Notes: a model not told the origin generated them from the letters alone. Shown: positions 25,964-34,655, counted from the stretch's first letter. The stretch: DNA of 64,000 nucleotides from Amycolatopsis sp. WQ 127309 (GCF_023023025.1 NZ_CP095481.1:9127001-9191000); one strand, 5' to 3'. Program-made: numbers and translations.

Positions 25964-27759
25964 GGCCGCTGGAGCCGGGCGAACCCCGGACCGCCGGCCG
26001 GTACCGCCTGGTCGCCGCGCTCGGCGAGGGCGGCATGGGCCGCGTGCTGCTCGGCGTGGCGCCGGACGGCCGGCTCGTCGCGCTCAAGCAGGTGCACCCG
26101 GAGTTCGCGCACAACGCCCGCTTCCGCGACCGGTTCCGGCACGAAGTGCAGGCGTCGCAACGGGTTTCGGGCGCCTTCACCGCGGCCGTCATGGACGCCG
26201 ATCCCGACGCCGAGACGCCGTGGCTGGCGTCGGTGTACGTCACCGGGCCGTCGCTCAAGGAGGCCATCGACGCCACCGGCCCGCTGCCGGACGACGCCGT
26301 GCGCCGGCTCGCCGTGGGGCTCGCGTCCGCACTGACCGAGATCCACCGGGTCGGCCTGATCCACCGGGACCTCAAGCCGGGCAACGTGTTGCTCACCGGC
26401 GACGGCCCGCGGGTGATCGACTTCGGCATCGCCCGCGCGGCCGAGGGCGGCTCCGACCTCACCGGCACCGGCGGCATCATCGGCTCGCCCGCGTTCATGT
26501 CACCCGAGCAGGCGGAAAGCCGGCCGCTGACGCCGGCGAGCGACGTCTTCTCCCTCGGCGGCCTGCTGGTGATGGCGGCGACGGGACGCGGGCCGTTCAC
26601 CGGCACGACGACCGCGCAGATGCTCTACAACGTCGTGCACGCCGCGCCCGACCTGACCGGGCTGACGCCGGAGATCCGCGCGCTCGTCGAGCCCTGCCTG
26701 GCGAAGGATCCGGCCGGCCGGCCGACGCCGCAACGGATCCTGGATCACCTGGGCCCGGTGGCGCCGGGTACGCGGCCGTGGCCGCCGGCGGTGCACCGGC
26801 TGATCGAAGACCAGGAAGCCGCGGTCCGCACGGCGCTGTCCTGGCCGGTCCCCGAACCCGTGGCCCCGCCGGTCCCACGGCCGCCGAAACGGCGCTGGGT
26901 GCCGGTCACCGCCGTGCTGGCGTCCGCGTGCGCGCTCGCCGCGGGCAGCCTGATCGCGGTGAGCCTCTTCCGCGCGGACCCGCCGCCGCCGTCGGCGAAC
27001 CTCGACCCGACGAGCCTGGACACCTTGCGCCGCACGGATCCCTGCAAGGTGCTCGACGGCGTCTCGATCACCGGCGTCGGCAAGCTGCAGGCCCAGGACA
27101 CGCTGTACTTCGACCGCTGCGACTACCGGCCGCGCACCGGCGGGAAGGTCACGCTGAAGCTGGGCGACCAGTTCACCTTGGCGGGCGGGAGCCCGGCCGG
27201 GGACCTCGACGGCCGGCCGGTGCTGCTCAGCAAGGTCGGGGGCAGCACCTGCGACGCGACCGTCCAGCTCCCGGCGCAGGCCGAACTGGGCGTGACGGCC
27301 ATCGCCGACACCTGCGACCTGGCGAAGACCGCGCTCGGCGAGGCGGTGAAGCGGATCAGCGCGGGCAACGACCGCTACGACCTCGCGCCCGGGACGTTCC
27401 TGGCGCTGGACCCGTGCGCGGTGCTGGACAAACCCGCAGTGGTGCAGGCGGTGGGGCCGGTCCGCCAGGTCGCGCAGACCGGGCTCCGCGAGTGCGAGTG
27501 GACCGCGACGACGTCGCTGAAGCTGTCGTTCGAGAAGCTGACCGCCGGCGTGCCCGACGCCGGGACGCCGGTCGACCTCGGCGGCCGGACGGCCACCCAG
27601 CGGGCGCTCGGCGACAGCTGTTTCCTGACCTGGGACCACCGGCCCTACGACGCGGACCAGGTCGAGCACGTCCGGATCTTCACGTCGAAACCGGGCGGCT
27701 CCTGCGACGCGGCCGTCGCGTTCGGCAAGGCCCTGGTCGCGAAGCTGCCGAAAACCTGA
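25960..27759 (+). CDS. Receptor-type Ser/Thr protein kinase (second of tandem pair)
   Basis: 599 aa from the GTG at 25960 inside the first kinase's stop. It is a paralogue: GEGGMGRVLLG, VALKQVH, HRDLKPGN (D137, same position), VIDFGIARA, SPAFMSPEQAES. A membrane helix (VTAVLASACALAAGSLIAVSLF) precedes two extracellular modules (RTDPCKVL, LALDPCAVL) that again carry paired Cys. The two kinases came from a tandem duplication and have diverged mainly outside the membrane, which suggests two ligands or a heterodimer. A hairpin lies 14 bp past the stop. Confidence 0.92.
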   Translation: MRPLEPGEPRTAGRYRLVAALGEGGMGRVLLGVAPDGRLVALKQVHPEFAHNARFRDRFRHEVQASQRVSGAFTAAVMDADPDAETPWLASVYVTGPSLKEAIDATGPLPDDAVRRLAVGLASALTEIHRVGLIHRDLKPGNVLLTGDGPRVIDFGIARAAEGGSDLTGTGGIIGSPAFMSPEQAESRPLTPASDVFSLGGLLVMAATGRGPFTGTTTAQMLYNVVHAAPDLTGLTPEIRALVEPCLAKDPAGRPTPQRILDHLGPVAPGTRPWPPAVHRLIEDQEAAVRTALSWPVPEPVAPPVPRPPKRRWVPVTAVLASACALAAGSLIAVSLFRADPPPPSANLDPTSLDTLRRTDPCKVLDGVSITGVGKLQAQDTLYFDRCDYRPRTGGKVTLKLGDQFTLAGGSPAGDLDGRPVLLSKVGGSTCDATVQLPAQAELGVTAIADTCDLAKTALGEAVKRISAGNDRYDLAPGTFLALDPCAVLDKPAVVQAVGPVRQVAQTGLRECEWTATTSLKLSFEKLTAGVPDAGTPVDLGGRTATQRALGDSCFLTWDHRPYDADQVEHVRIFTSKPGGSCDAAVAFGKALVAKLPKT

Positions 27760-27772
27760 CCGTGGTAGCTTG

Positions 27773-27813
27773 GTGACAGGCGAAGTGAAGCGTCGGAACG
27801 CTTCGCCTGTCAC
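27773..27813 (+). terminator. Perfect 13-bp hairpin after the kinase operon
   Basis: GTGACAGGCGAAG and CTTCGCCTGTCAC form a perfect inverted repeat around a 15-nt loop. It begins 14 bp after the second kinase stop, so termination is the simplest reading. There is no T-tract, and it could also serve as an operator for the NmrA-like gene at 27911. Confidence 0.55.
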
Positions 27814-27910
27814 GACTGTGACTCCCTTGGCGCGCCAGGTACCAGTTGCCTGCCGCGCGAGGTGAGCCGTCGTTCGCTTCCTCCCGCGGCAGCTGAGCAG
27901 GAGGACCATC

Positions 27911-28738
27911 ATGACCACTTTGGTGATCGGCGCCCGCGGGAACGTCGGGCGGCACGTCGTCGACCAGCTGCTCGCCGCCGGGGAACCCGTGAGCGCGTCG
28001 GTGCGCAACCCCGCGACCGCGGACCTGCCCGCCGGCGTCCCGGTCGTCGCGGCCGACCTGACCCGGCCCGCCACCCTGACCGAGGCCCTGCGCGGCGTGC
28101 GGAGGGTCTTCGTCTACGCGCCGACGGACGGCGCGGACGATTTCGCCGCCGCCGCAAGGGAAGCGGACGTCGAGCACGTCGTGCTGCTGTCGTCGGGCAG
28201 CGTGCTGCTCCCCGCCGCGGCCGGCAACCTGATCGCGGAAGAGCACCGCGCGGTCGAGGCGACGATGGCGGCTTCGGGCCTGCGCTGGACGCCGATCCGT
28301 CCGCTGGTGCTGGCGACCAACGCGCTGAACTGGGCCGACGCCATCCGGGACGAGGGCGTGGTGCAGCTGGTGCACCCGGAGGCGAAGACGGCGCCGATCC
28401 ACGAACGCGACGTCGCGGCGGTCGCCGTCGCGGCGTTGCTGGGGCACGACGCCGCGGACGGGATGCTCACGGGCCCGCGGCTGCTGTCCCAGCGGGAGCA
28501 GGTCGAGCTGATCGCCGCCGCCGCCGGAGTGCCGGTGCGGATCGAGGAGCTGTCGGAAACCGAAGCGTGCCAGCAGTTCGGGCAGTTCGAGAAGCCGGAG
28601 GTCGTCGACGCGATCCTCGCGTTCATCGCCAACGCGGCCCGGGGCGGCTCACCGGCGACCGACACCGTCGAACGCGTGCTCGGCCGGCCGGGGCTCGGGT
28701 TCGAGCAGTGGGCCGCCGAGCACTTCCCGCTCCCCTAG
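27911..28738 (+). CDS. NmrA-like NAD(P)-binding protein (atypical SDR)
   Basis: 275 aa from the ATG at 27911, with AGGAGG 7 bp upstream. N-terminal NAD(P) motif is VIGARGNVGRHVVDQLLAAG, then VVAADLTRPATL and RRVFVYAP. It belongs to the NmrA/atypical SDR group (NAD(P)H azoreductase or quinone-reductase-like, QorB-like); a Tyr-x3-Lys motif is absent. Such proteins are enzymes or redox-sensing regulators. The next gene begins 10 bp on in the same direction, so they may be co-transcribed. Confidence 0.85.
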   Translation: MTTLVIGARGNVGRHVVDQLLAAGEPVSASVRNPATADLPAGVPVVAADLTRPATLTEALRGVRRVFVYAPTDGADDFAAAAREADVEHVVLLSSGSVLLPAAAGNLIAEEHRAVEATMAASGLRWTPIRPLVLATNALNWADAIRDEGVVQLVHPEAKTAPIHERDVAAVAVAALLGHDAADGMLTGPRLLSQREQVELIAAAAGVPVRIEELSETEACQQFGQFEKPEVVDAILAFIANAARGGSPATDTVERVLGRPGLGFEQWAAEHFPLP

Positions 28739-28748
28739 ACTCGGTGAC

Positions 28749-29354
28749 GTGACCGAACTCGCCACGACCAGACGATCCCTGCACGGCGTCGCCGAACTGC
28801 TGCTGGCCGGACCACAGCACCGGGCGGCGGACCGGATCGAGCTGCGGGTGGTCGACGGCGGGTTCGCCACGGTCGTCGCGCCGGCGCTGCGGCTCGACGG
28901 CGACGAGCTCGTGACGAACTCGGTGCGCGTCCCGCTGGCCGGCCGCACGTACCTCGACGTCGCGGCGGCGGCCGGGTTCACGGCGGGCGAGCCCGCGGGC
29001 GTCTACTCGGGCGGCCCCGGCGTCCGGCTCGACGAGACGATCACCCTCGACGCCTCGGCGCTGACGACGTTGCTGCAGGGCTTCGCCGACGGCGACCGGG
29101 CGCTGCGGGAGTTCGCGCCGGACGCGACGCCGGTGCTGTGGCCCGAGCACTTCGACGTCGCGATCACCGTCGACGAGGTCAACTACGGCGTCTCCCCCGG
29201 CGACGGCTACCTGGGCGAGCCGTACGCGTACGTCGGCCCGTTCGAGCCGAGGGAAGGCGAGTTCTGGACCGCCCCCTTCGGCGCGGCCCGGCCCCTGGGC
29301 GAGCTGGACGGCGCCATCACGGAGTTCTTCCGCACCGGCCGGGCGAACCTCTAA
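28749..29354 (+). CDS. Conserved actinobacterial protein of unknown function
   Basis: 201 aa from a GTG at 28749 (VTELATTRRSLHGVAELLLAGPQHR). I recognise the pattern as a conserved hypothetical family in actinomycetes, with VNYGVSPGD and EPYAYVGPFEPREGEFWTAPFGA near the C-terminus. No signal, helix or catalytic motif is evident; Trp/Asp/Tyr-rich blocks suggest a ligand-binding fold. It is 10 bp from the NmrA-like gene. Its stop overlaps the convergent TetR gene by 4 bp. Confidence 0.75.
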   Translation: MTELATTRRSLHGVAELLLAGPQHRAADRIELRVVDGGFATVVAPALRLDGDELVTNSVRVPLAGRTYLDVAAAAGFTAGEPAGVYSGGPGVRLDETITLDASALTTLLQGFADGDRALREFAPDATPVLWPEHFDVAITVDEVNYGVSPGDGYLGEPYAYVGPFEPREGEFWTAPFGAARPLGELDGAITEFFRTGRANL

Positions 29355-29959
29355 CCCAGCGTCGCCCGGAGTCCGGCCAGCATGATGCCGAGTGCGTAGC
29401 GGAAGTCGTCCTCGACCGTGGCGCCCGCTCGCTCGCGCAGGCCCGCGGCCATCAGGGGGAACGGGAAGCTCTCGTCCGCGATCGCCGCGGCTTCCTCCTC
29501 CGGGGTCGGGCGTGTCTGGTCTTCCACCGCCCGGCCCAGTACGAAGTGCACCAGGACGCCCGCCGCGCGGGTCGCGTCGCCGAGGGGGAAGCCCGCCTCG
29601 TGCAGGACGCCCACCGCGCGCTCGGCGAAGTCGCCCAGGGCGCGGGCCGTGCGGAGGTCCGCGCCGAGGGCCACGCGGGCGCCGTCGCGGTGGGCGAGCA
29701 GCGCCGCGTGGAGGGCGAAAGCCGCTTCTTCCAGCCACTTCAGCCACGGGCCGCCGTCCGGGAGGGCCGCGACGACCGGGGCCACCAGCACGTCGGTCAG
29801 GTGGTCCAGCAGCGCCCGCTTGCCGCTGAAGTGCCAGTACAACGCGGGTGCTTTTACGCCCAGTTCGGTCGCCAGGCGGCGCACCGTCAGCTTGTCGAGG
29901 CCCTCGTCTTCCAGCAGCCCCAGCGCGACGCGGACCGCGTCGGCCCTCTCGATCGGCAC
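29351..29959 (-). CDS. TetR-family repressor with TetR_C_1-type ligand domain
   Basis: 202 aa from the ATG at 29959. N-terminal HTH: IERADAVRVALGLLEDEGLDKLTVRRLATELGVKAPALYWHF, then SGKRALLDHL. The C-terminal part (FVLGRAVEDQ) matches the tetracycline-repressor-type ligand domain. It is divergent from a flavin monooxygenase. Two identical 16-bp palindromes lie between them, one touching the monooxygenase ribosome site. So it very likely represses both genes until a small molecule, probably the substrate, is bound. Confidence 0.92.
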   Translation of the reverse strand: MPIERADAVRVALGLLEDEGLDKLTVRRLATELGVKAPALYWHFSGKRALLDHLTDVLVAPVVAALPDGGPWLKWLEEAAFALHAALLAHRDGARVALGADLRTARALGDFAERAVGVLHEAGFPLGDATRAAGVLVHFVLGRAVEDQTRPTPEEEAAAIADESFPFPLMAAGLRERAGATVEDDFRYALGIMLAGLRATLG

Positions 29960-29968
29960 CCTTGACTC

Positions 29969-30010
29969 CTTAACTAGTTAAGGACATCCTGGCCCTTAAC
30001 TAGTTAAGGA
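29969..30010. promoter_or_regulatory. Twin TetR operators between tetR and the flavin monooxygenase
   Basis: CCTTAACTAGTTAAGG occurs twice as a perfect 16-bp palindrome, at 29969-29984 and 29995-30010, centre to centre 26 bp apart. The second overlaps the AAGGAG ribosome site of the gene at 30017. The identical copies and the spacing strongly suggest binding of two TetR dimers. Confidence 0.85.
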
Positions 30011-30016
30011 GACTAC

Positions 30017-31399
30017 ATGGACGCCGACGTGATCGTCGCCGGAGCCGGGCCGGTCGGGTTGCTCCTCGCCGCCGAACTCAAGCTGGCCGGCGCCGAACCC
30101 CTGGTCCTGGAACGCCGGCCCACCCCGTCCGAGGAGACGAAGGCGCGCGGGCTCGGCGTCCTGGCGACCGAGCTGCTCTGGCGCCGCGGCCTCGGCGACC
30201 AGCTCGCCGAGGCGGACGCGGCGGGCACCCGGGACCTCGCCCGCGACCACGGCACCACGCTCGGGCACTTCGCGAACATCCACAAGCTCGTCCCCGACCC
30301 GGACCGCCCGCGTGCCACCATCTGGCAGCCCCAGCTCGAACGGCTGCTCACCGAGCACGCACTCGCGCTGGGCGTGCGGATCCTGCGCGGCCACGAGGTC
30401 ACCGGGATCGAGAGCGACGACGACGGCGTCACCGTCGACCAGCGGTGGCGCGCCCGCTACCTCGTCGGCTGCGACGGCGGCCGCAGCACGGTCCGGAAGC
30501 TCGCCGGCTTCGCCTTCCCCGGCACGCCTGCCCTGCTCCGGACCACCGCGGGCCGGGTGCGGTTCGGCGGCGACGTCCCGCCCGGCGGCCGGTACCCGGC
30601 CGGCGCCTTCCTGCACGGCGGGAGCATGGCCGGCGTCACCGAACCCGCCGGGGACGCCGAGCCGGCCGGTCCGGTGACGGCCGCCGAACTCGCCGACGGC
30701 ATCCGCCGCGTCACCGGCGCCACGGTCGTCGTCGAAGAACTCACCGACGGACGGCGCTTCGGCGACCAGGCCCGGCAGGCCTCGACCTACCGCGACGGCC
30801 ACGTCTTCCTCGCCGGCGACGCGGCCCACGTGCACTCGCCGAGCGGCGGGCAAGGACTGAACCTCGGCCTGCTCGACGCGGCGAACCTCGGCTGGAAACT
30901 CGCCGCCGCCGCCGCCGGTGGCCGCGCACCCGGAGGTCTGCTCGACAGCTACACGCGCGAACGCCACCCGGCGGGCGAAGCGGTGCTGCGCAACACGCGG
31001 GCCCAGTCCGCGCTGCTGGCTCCGGGCCCGCACGTCGACGCGCTGCGCGAGATCGTCGCGGAGCTGATGGACCTGCCGGCGGCGAACCGGTACTTCGCCG
31101 ACCTGCTCTCCGGCGTCCACCAGCGCTGCGAACTCCCCTACGCCACCGAGGAACCGGCGGGGACGTACACCCCGGACCTCGAGCTGATCGACGACGCGGG
31201 AACCGTCACCCGGCTGCACGAGCACACCCGCACCGGCCGGGGCCTGCTGCTGCTCACCCCGGACACCCGCCACCTCGCCGACGAGCGCGTCGACGTCGTG
31301 CCGGTGACCAACGCCGGTCCCCTGTTGCTGCGCCCCGACGGCGTCATCGCCTGGGCGGGCGAAGGCTCTCCGAAAGCCGCGCTGGACGCCTGGTTCTAG
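30017..31399 (+). CDS. Class A flavoprotein monooxygenase (rifampicin monooxygenase/Rox-like)
   Basis: 460 aa from the ATG at 30017, with AAGGAG 5 bp upstream. It has the FAD motif VIVAGAGPVGLLLAAEL, the DG motif YLVGCDGGRSTVRKL and the GD motif FLAGDAAHVHSPSGGQGLNLG. A C-terminal thioredoxin-like remnant ends LLRPDGVIAWAGEG. The length and motifs match PHBH-fold aromatic hydroxylases, including RIFMO/Rox and tetracycline destructases. With a TetR partner, a self-resistance or detoxifying role is plausible, but the substrate is inferred. The last 56 bp overlap the convergent SDR gene. Confidence 0.88.
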   Translation: MDADVIVAGAGPVGLLLAAELKLAGAEPLVLERRPTPSEETKARGLGVLATELLWRRGLGDQLAEADAAGTRDLARDHGTTLGHFANIHKLVPDPDRPRATIWQPQLERLLTEHALALGVRILRGHEVTGIESDDDGVTVDQRWRARYLVGCDGGRSTVRKLAGFAFPGTPALLRTTAGRVRFGGDVPPGGRYPAGAFLHGGSMAGVTEPAGDAEPAGPVTAAELADGIRRVTGATVVVEELTDGRRFGDQARQASTYRDGHVFLAGDAAHVHSPSGGQGLNLGLLDAANLGWKLAAAAAGGRAPGGLLDSYTRERHPAGEAVLRNTRAQSALLAPGPHVDALREIVAELMDLPAANRYFADLLSGVHQRCELPYATEEPAGTYTPDLELIDDAGTVTRLHEHTRTGRGLLLLTPDTRHLADERVDVVPVTNAGPLLLRPDGVIAWAGEGSPKAALDAWF

Positions 31400-32336
31400 T
31401 CCGCCGCACCAGGTCTTCGGCCGCCGCGGCCCACTGCGGGAACTCGAACTCGAAGCCCGCGTCCAGCAGCCGGCCCGGCACCACCCGGCGGCTCTTCAGG
31501 AGCAGTTCGGTGTCGCTGCGCAGGACGAACGCGCCGATTTCGGCCATCCAGCGGGTGGCGGGCAGCCCGAACGGGACGCCCGCCGCCGCGCGCAGGGCAC
31601 GCAGGAAATCGCGGTACGGCAACGGTTCCGGCGCCGCGAGGTTCACCGGGCCGCTCAGGTCGTCCCGCACGATCAGCAGGTCGATCGCGCGGAGCAGGTC
31701 GTCCTCGTGGATCCACGACAGGTACTGCGCACCGCCCGCGACCGGGCCGCCCAGACCCAGCCGGGTCAGGCGCAGCAGCGCCTCGAACGCGCCGCCGGGC
31801 TCCGGGCTCATCACCATCGACGTCCGGAGCGCGACCTTGCGGGTCCGCGGCGTCTCCGCCCGGTCCTGCTCCCGTTCCCACGCCCGCGCGATGTCGACGC
31901 TGTAGCCCCAGTAGGCGGGCGCGTCCGGCTCGCCGCCGCCGAGCACGCCGGTGGTTTCGTCGTTCGGCGCGTCGAAGCGGTGGGCGTAGATCGTCGCCGT
32001 GCTCATCTGCAGCCAGACCCGCGGCGGCGCCCCGGCGCGTTCGATCGCCCCGCCGACGACGCGGGCCGAGTCGGTCCGGGACGTCATCATCTCCCGCAGG
32101 TTCGCCGCCGTGTAGCGGCAGTTCATCGACCGGCCGGCGAGGTTGACGACGACGTCGCTGCCGTCGATCTCGCCGGTCCAGGCGCCGGGCGTGCGCCCGT
32201 CCCACCGCACGCTCCGCGTCCACGGCCCGGGCCCGCCCGCCCGGCTCAGCACCACGACCTCGTGCCCCCGCTCGGTCAGCGCCCGGCTCAGCACCCGGCC
32301 CAGGTGGCCGGAGCCGCCGGGCAGCACCACCTTCAT
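31344..32336 (-). CDS. TIGR01777-type epimerase / atypical SDR protein
   Basis: 330 aa from the ATG at 32336 (MKVVLPGGSGHLGRVLSRAL). NAD(P) motif GGSGHLG, DVVVNLAGRSMNCRY, ASIYAHR-like TATIYAHRFDAPNDE, and a C-terminal DUF1731-like segment (PATRWMAEIGAFVLRSDTELLLKSRRVVPGRLLDAGFEF cut here into parts) identify the TIGR01777 group (SulA/YfcH-like). Function in vivo is poorly known. The 3' end lies inside the monooxygenase gene (56-bp antisense overlap). Its promoter region carries a perfect 14-bp palindrome. Confidence 0.88.
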   Translation of the reverse strand: MKVVLPGGSGHLGRVLSRALTERGHEVVVLSRAGGPGPWTRSVRWDGRTPGAWTGEIDGSDVVVNLAGRSMNCRYTAANLREMMTSRTDSARVVGGAIERAGAPPRVWLQMSTATIYAHRFDAPNDETTGVLGGGEPDAPAYWGYSVDIARAWEREQDRAETPRTRKVALRTSMVMSPEPGGAFEALLRLTRLGLGGPVAGGAQYLSWIHEDDLLRAIDLLIVRDDLSGPVNLAAPEPLPYRDFLRALRAAAGVPFGLPATRWMAEIGAFVLRSDTELLLKSRRVVPGRLLDAGFEFEFPQWAAAAEDLVRRTRTRRPARLSESLRPPRR

Positions 32337-32370
32337 GACGGTCCCCCTTCACGGTCGTCCCCCATCACCG

Positions 32371-32399
32371 ACCGTACCGGAAGAGTTGAACGCGTTCAA
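32371..32399 (-). promoter_or_regulatory. Promoter with perfect palindrome over the -35 of the epimerase gene
   Basis: Read leftward, TTGAAC (32399-32394), 17 bp, TACGGT (32376-32371) fits a housekeeping promoter for the gene starting at 32336. The -35 is the left part of the perfect palindrome TTGAACGCGTTCAA (32386-32399), so a repressor bound there would block it. The palindrome also overlaps the stop of the lysR gene. Confidence 0.55.
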
Positions 32400-33283
32400 A
32401 TATGGTCTTGAGCAGTGACGAGATCGAGGAGCGTGCGCAGCGCCCGGCTCGGCGGCTTGGCGCTCGCGGAGACGAGGTTCAGCGGCCAGTCCAGGCCCGC
32501 GCCGGCCAGCGGCAGCGCGACGACGTCCACCTCGCCGGATTCGGGCACCTCCGGGATGACCGCGATCCCCAGGCCGGCCCGGACGTACCCGGGCACGGTC
32601 CGCAGGTCGGCGACCTCGACGGTGACGCGCCGGGGCGAACCCAGCGCGTCGTAGGCGCGGTCGACGAGGACCCGGTTGCCGAAGCCGCGCGGCATGTCGA
32701 CGAACGACTCCCGCGCGAGGCTCTCGAGCCGGATCTCCCGCTCGCGCGCCAGCGGGTGGCCGTGCGGCAGCAGCGCGACGAACGGCCGGGATTCGAGGGC
32801 GCGGACGTCCAGCCCGGGCAGGTCGACGCCGGGCAACCCGACCAGCGCGGCGTCGAGCCGGCCCTGGCGGACGTCCTCGGCCAGGCCGGTCGACCCGGTG
32901 ATCGACACCGTGACCTGGATGTCCACCAGCGGGTAGCGGCGGTGGAACGCGCCGAGCAGCGCGGGCAGGTCGACGCTCCCGATCGCCGTCAGCGTGCCGA
33001 TCCGAAGGCTGCCGCGCAAGCCCGCCGACGCCTCCTGGACCGTCGCGCGGGCCCGCTCCACCGCTTCGATCGCAGCCTTCGCCTCGGGCAGGAACACGAC
33101 GCCGGCCGCCGACAGCGCGACCTTGCGGGTGGACCGGTCGAACAGCCGGGCGCCGAGCTCGGTCTCCAGGGCCCGGACCGCGGCCGACACGGTGGACTGC
33201 ACCGCGTACAGGCGCTGGGCGGCCCGGGTGAAGCTGAGCTCCTCGGCGACGGCGACGAAGTACTCCAGCTGACGCGTCTCCAT
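32396..33283 (-). CDS. LysR-family transcriptional regulator
   Basis: 295 aa from the ATG at 33283. N-terminal HTH METRQLEYFVAVAEELSFTRAAQRLYAVQSTVSAAVRALE, then GARLFDRSTRKVALSAAG and a periplasmic-binding-fold effector domain with GIAVIPEVP. It is divergent from an MFS exporter at 33396, the classic arrangement in which the LysR protein controls the transporter. A LysR-type inverted repeat lies in the shared gap. Confidence 0.94.
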   Translation of the reverse strand: METRQLEYFVAVAEELSFTRAAQRLYAVQSTVSAAVRALETELGARLFDRSTRKVALSAAGVVFLPEAKAAIEAVERARATVQEASAGLRGSLRIGTLTAIGSVDLPALLGAFHRRYPLVDIQVTVSITGSTGLAEDVRQGRLDAALVGLPGVDLPGLDVRALESRPFVALLPHGHPLAREREIRLESLARESFVDMPRGFGNRVLVDRAYDALGSPRRVTVEVADLRTVPGYVRAGLGIAVIPEVPESGEVDVVALPLAGAGLDWPLNLVSASAKPPSRALRTLLDLVTAQDHI

Positions 33284-33293
33284 ACGAGCCAAC

Positions 33294-33312
33294 TTATCGC
33301 TCGAAACGATAA
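33294..33312. promoter_or_regulatory. LysR-type operator
   Basis: TTATCG, 7 bp, CGATAA: a perfect inverted repeat containing the T-N11-A pattern of LysR boxes. It lies 11 bp upstream of the lysR start in the gap shared with the MFS gene. Confidence 0.6.
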
Positions 33313-33395
33313 CTGGCACCACGACTCTTCGTTGGACTTGGTGAGTCGACAGGGTCATGGTGGAAGGCGGAAGATCCGTAGACCAGGAGGTCAGC

Positions 33396-34610
33396 ATGTC
33401 CGCCACCGTCACCCCGGCCCGGCCCGCCGCGCGCCTGCGGGTGAGCCACGGCCTGGGGTTCCGCATCATCGCCGTCGCCTTCGCGACCGCGCTCGCGTTC
33501 TCGACCGTCCCGACCCCGCTGTACGCGCTCTACCAGCAGCGGGATGGCTTCCCCACCTTCGTCGTCACCGTCGTGTTCGCCGCCTACGCGGTCGGGGTGA
33601 TGCTGAGCCTCTACCTGGCCGGGCACGTCAGCGACTGGCTGGGCCGCCGCCGCGTCATCCTCGCCGGGCTGCTGGCCGAAGCCGTCGCCGCGGCCCTGTT
33701 CCTGCTCTGGCCGGACGTGCCGGGCCTGATCGTCGCCCGGCTGATCAGCGGCGCCGGGATCGGCGCGCTCACCGCGACCGCCACCGCGCACCTGTCCGAG
33801 CTGCGCGCCCAGGCGAACCCGGACGCCGACCCCGGCCGCTCGGGCCTGATCACGACCGTGGTGAACGCCGGCGGCCTCGCCATCGGCCCGCTCGTCGGCG
33901 GTTTCTTCGCCCGGTTCGCCGACCAGCCGCTGCGCACGCCGTTCACCGTCTTCCTGGTGGTGCTGCTCGTCGAGGCGCTCGCGGTGAGCCTGGTGCCGGA
34001 AACCGTGGAACGCCGGGAAGAGCGGCCCGCCTACCGGCCGCAACGGCTGTCCCTGCCGCCGGCCGCCCGGTCCGAGTTCACCGGCGCCGCGATCGGCGTG
34101 TTCGGCGCGTTCGCCATCAGCGGCCTGTTCATGGCGCTCGCCCCCGCGCTGCTGGCGCAGGAACTGCACCAGACGTCGCGGCTGCTCGCCGGGATCGCGC
34201 CCTTCGTGATGCTCGGCAGCGCCGCGCTCGTCCAGATCGTGTTCGCCCGCGTCGGCACCCGGCCCCAGCTGCGGTCCGGGTACGTGCTGATGGGCGCCGG
34301 CCTGGTGCTGCTGGCGGTGTCGGCGTTCACCGCGTCGCTCCCGCTGTTCTTCGTCGCGGCCGTGCTCGGCGGGTCCGGGTTCGGCCTGGGCTTCCGGGCG
34401 GGCGTCGGCACCGTCGCCGCGCTCGCCGACCCGCTCACCCGCGGCGAAGTCCTGGCCGCGCTGTTCCTCGCCGCCTACGCGGGCCTGGTCCTGCCGGTGC
34501 TGACGACCGGGCTGGCGATGCTCTGGCTGCCCGGCTCGGTCGTGCTGGCCGGGTTCGCGGTGCTGGAGCTGGGATTGATCGGCTGGTCCGCGCGGCGCAC
34601 GCTCGGCTGA
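33396..34610 (+). CDS. MFS transporter (drug-exporter-like)
   Basis: 404 aa from the ATG at 33396, with AGGAGG 7 bp upstream; an earlier in-frame ATG at 33357 lacks this. About twelve hydrophobic helices are visible. The MFS loop signature between helices 2 and 3 reads GHVSDWLGRRRVILAG, with a charged cytoplasmic loop in the middle (ETVERREERPAYRPQR). The substrate is unknown. Divergence from lysR suggests induction by the exported compound. Confidence 0.92.
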   Translation: MSATVTPARPAARLRVSHGLGFRIIAVAFATALAFSTVPTPLYALYQQRDGFPTFVVTVVFAAYAVGVMLSLYLAGHVSDWLGRRRVILAGLLAEAVAAALFLLWPDVPGLIVARLISGAGIGALTATATAHLSELRAQANPDADPGRSGLITTVVNAGGLAIGPLVGGFFARFADQPLRTPFTVFLVVLLVEALAVSLVPETVERREERPAYRPQRLSLPPAARSEFTGAAIGVFGAFAISGLFMALAPALLAQELHQTSRLLAGIAPFVMLGSAALVQIVFARVGTRPQLRSGYVLMGAGLVLLAVSAFTASLPLFFVAAVLGGSGFGLGFRAGVGTVAALADPLTRGEVLAALFLAAYAGLVLPVLTTGLAMLWLPGSVVLAGFAVLELGLIGWSARRTLG

Positions 34611-34655
34611 GGCGGGCCTAGAGTCGGGGGACGCCAGCCGCGTCAGGAGCCGCCG

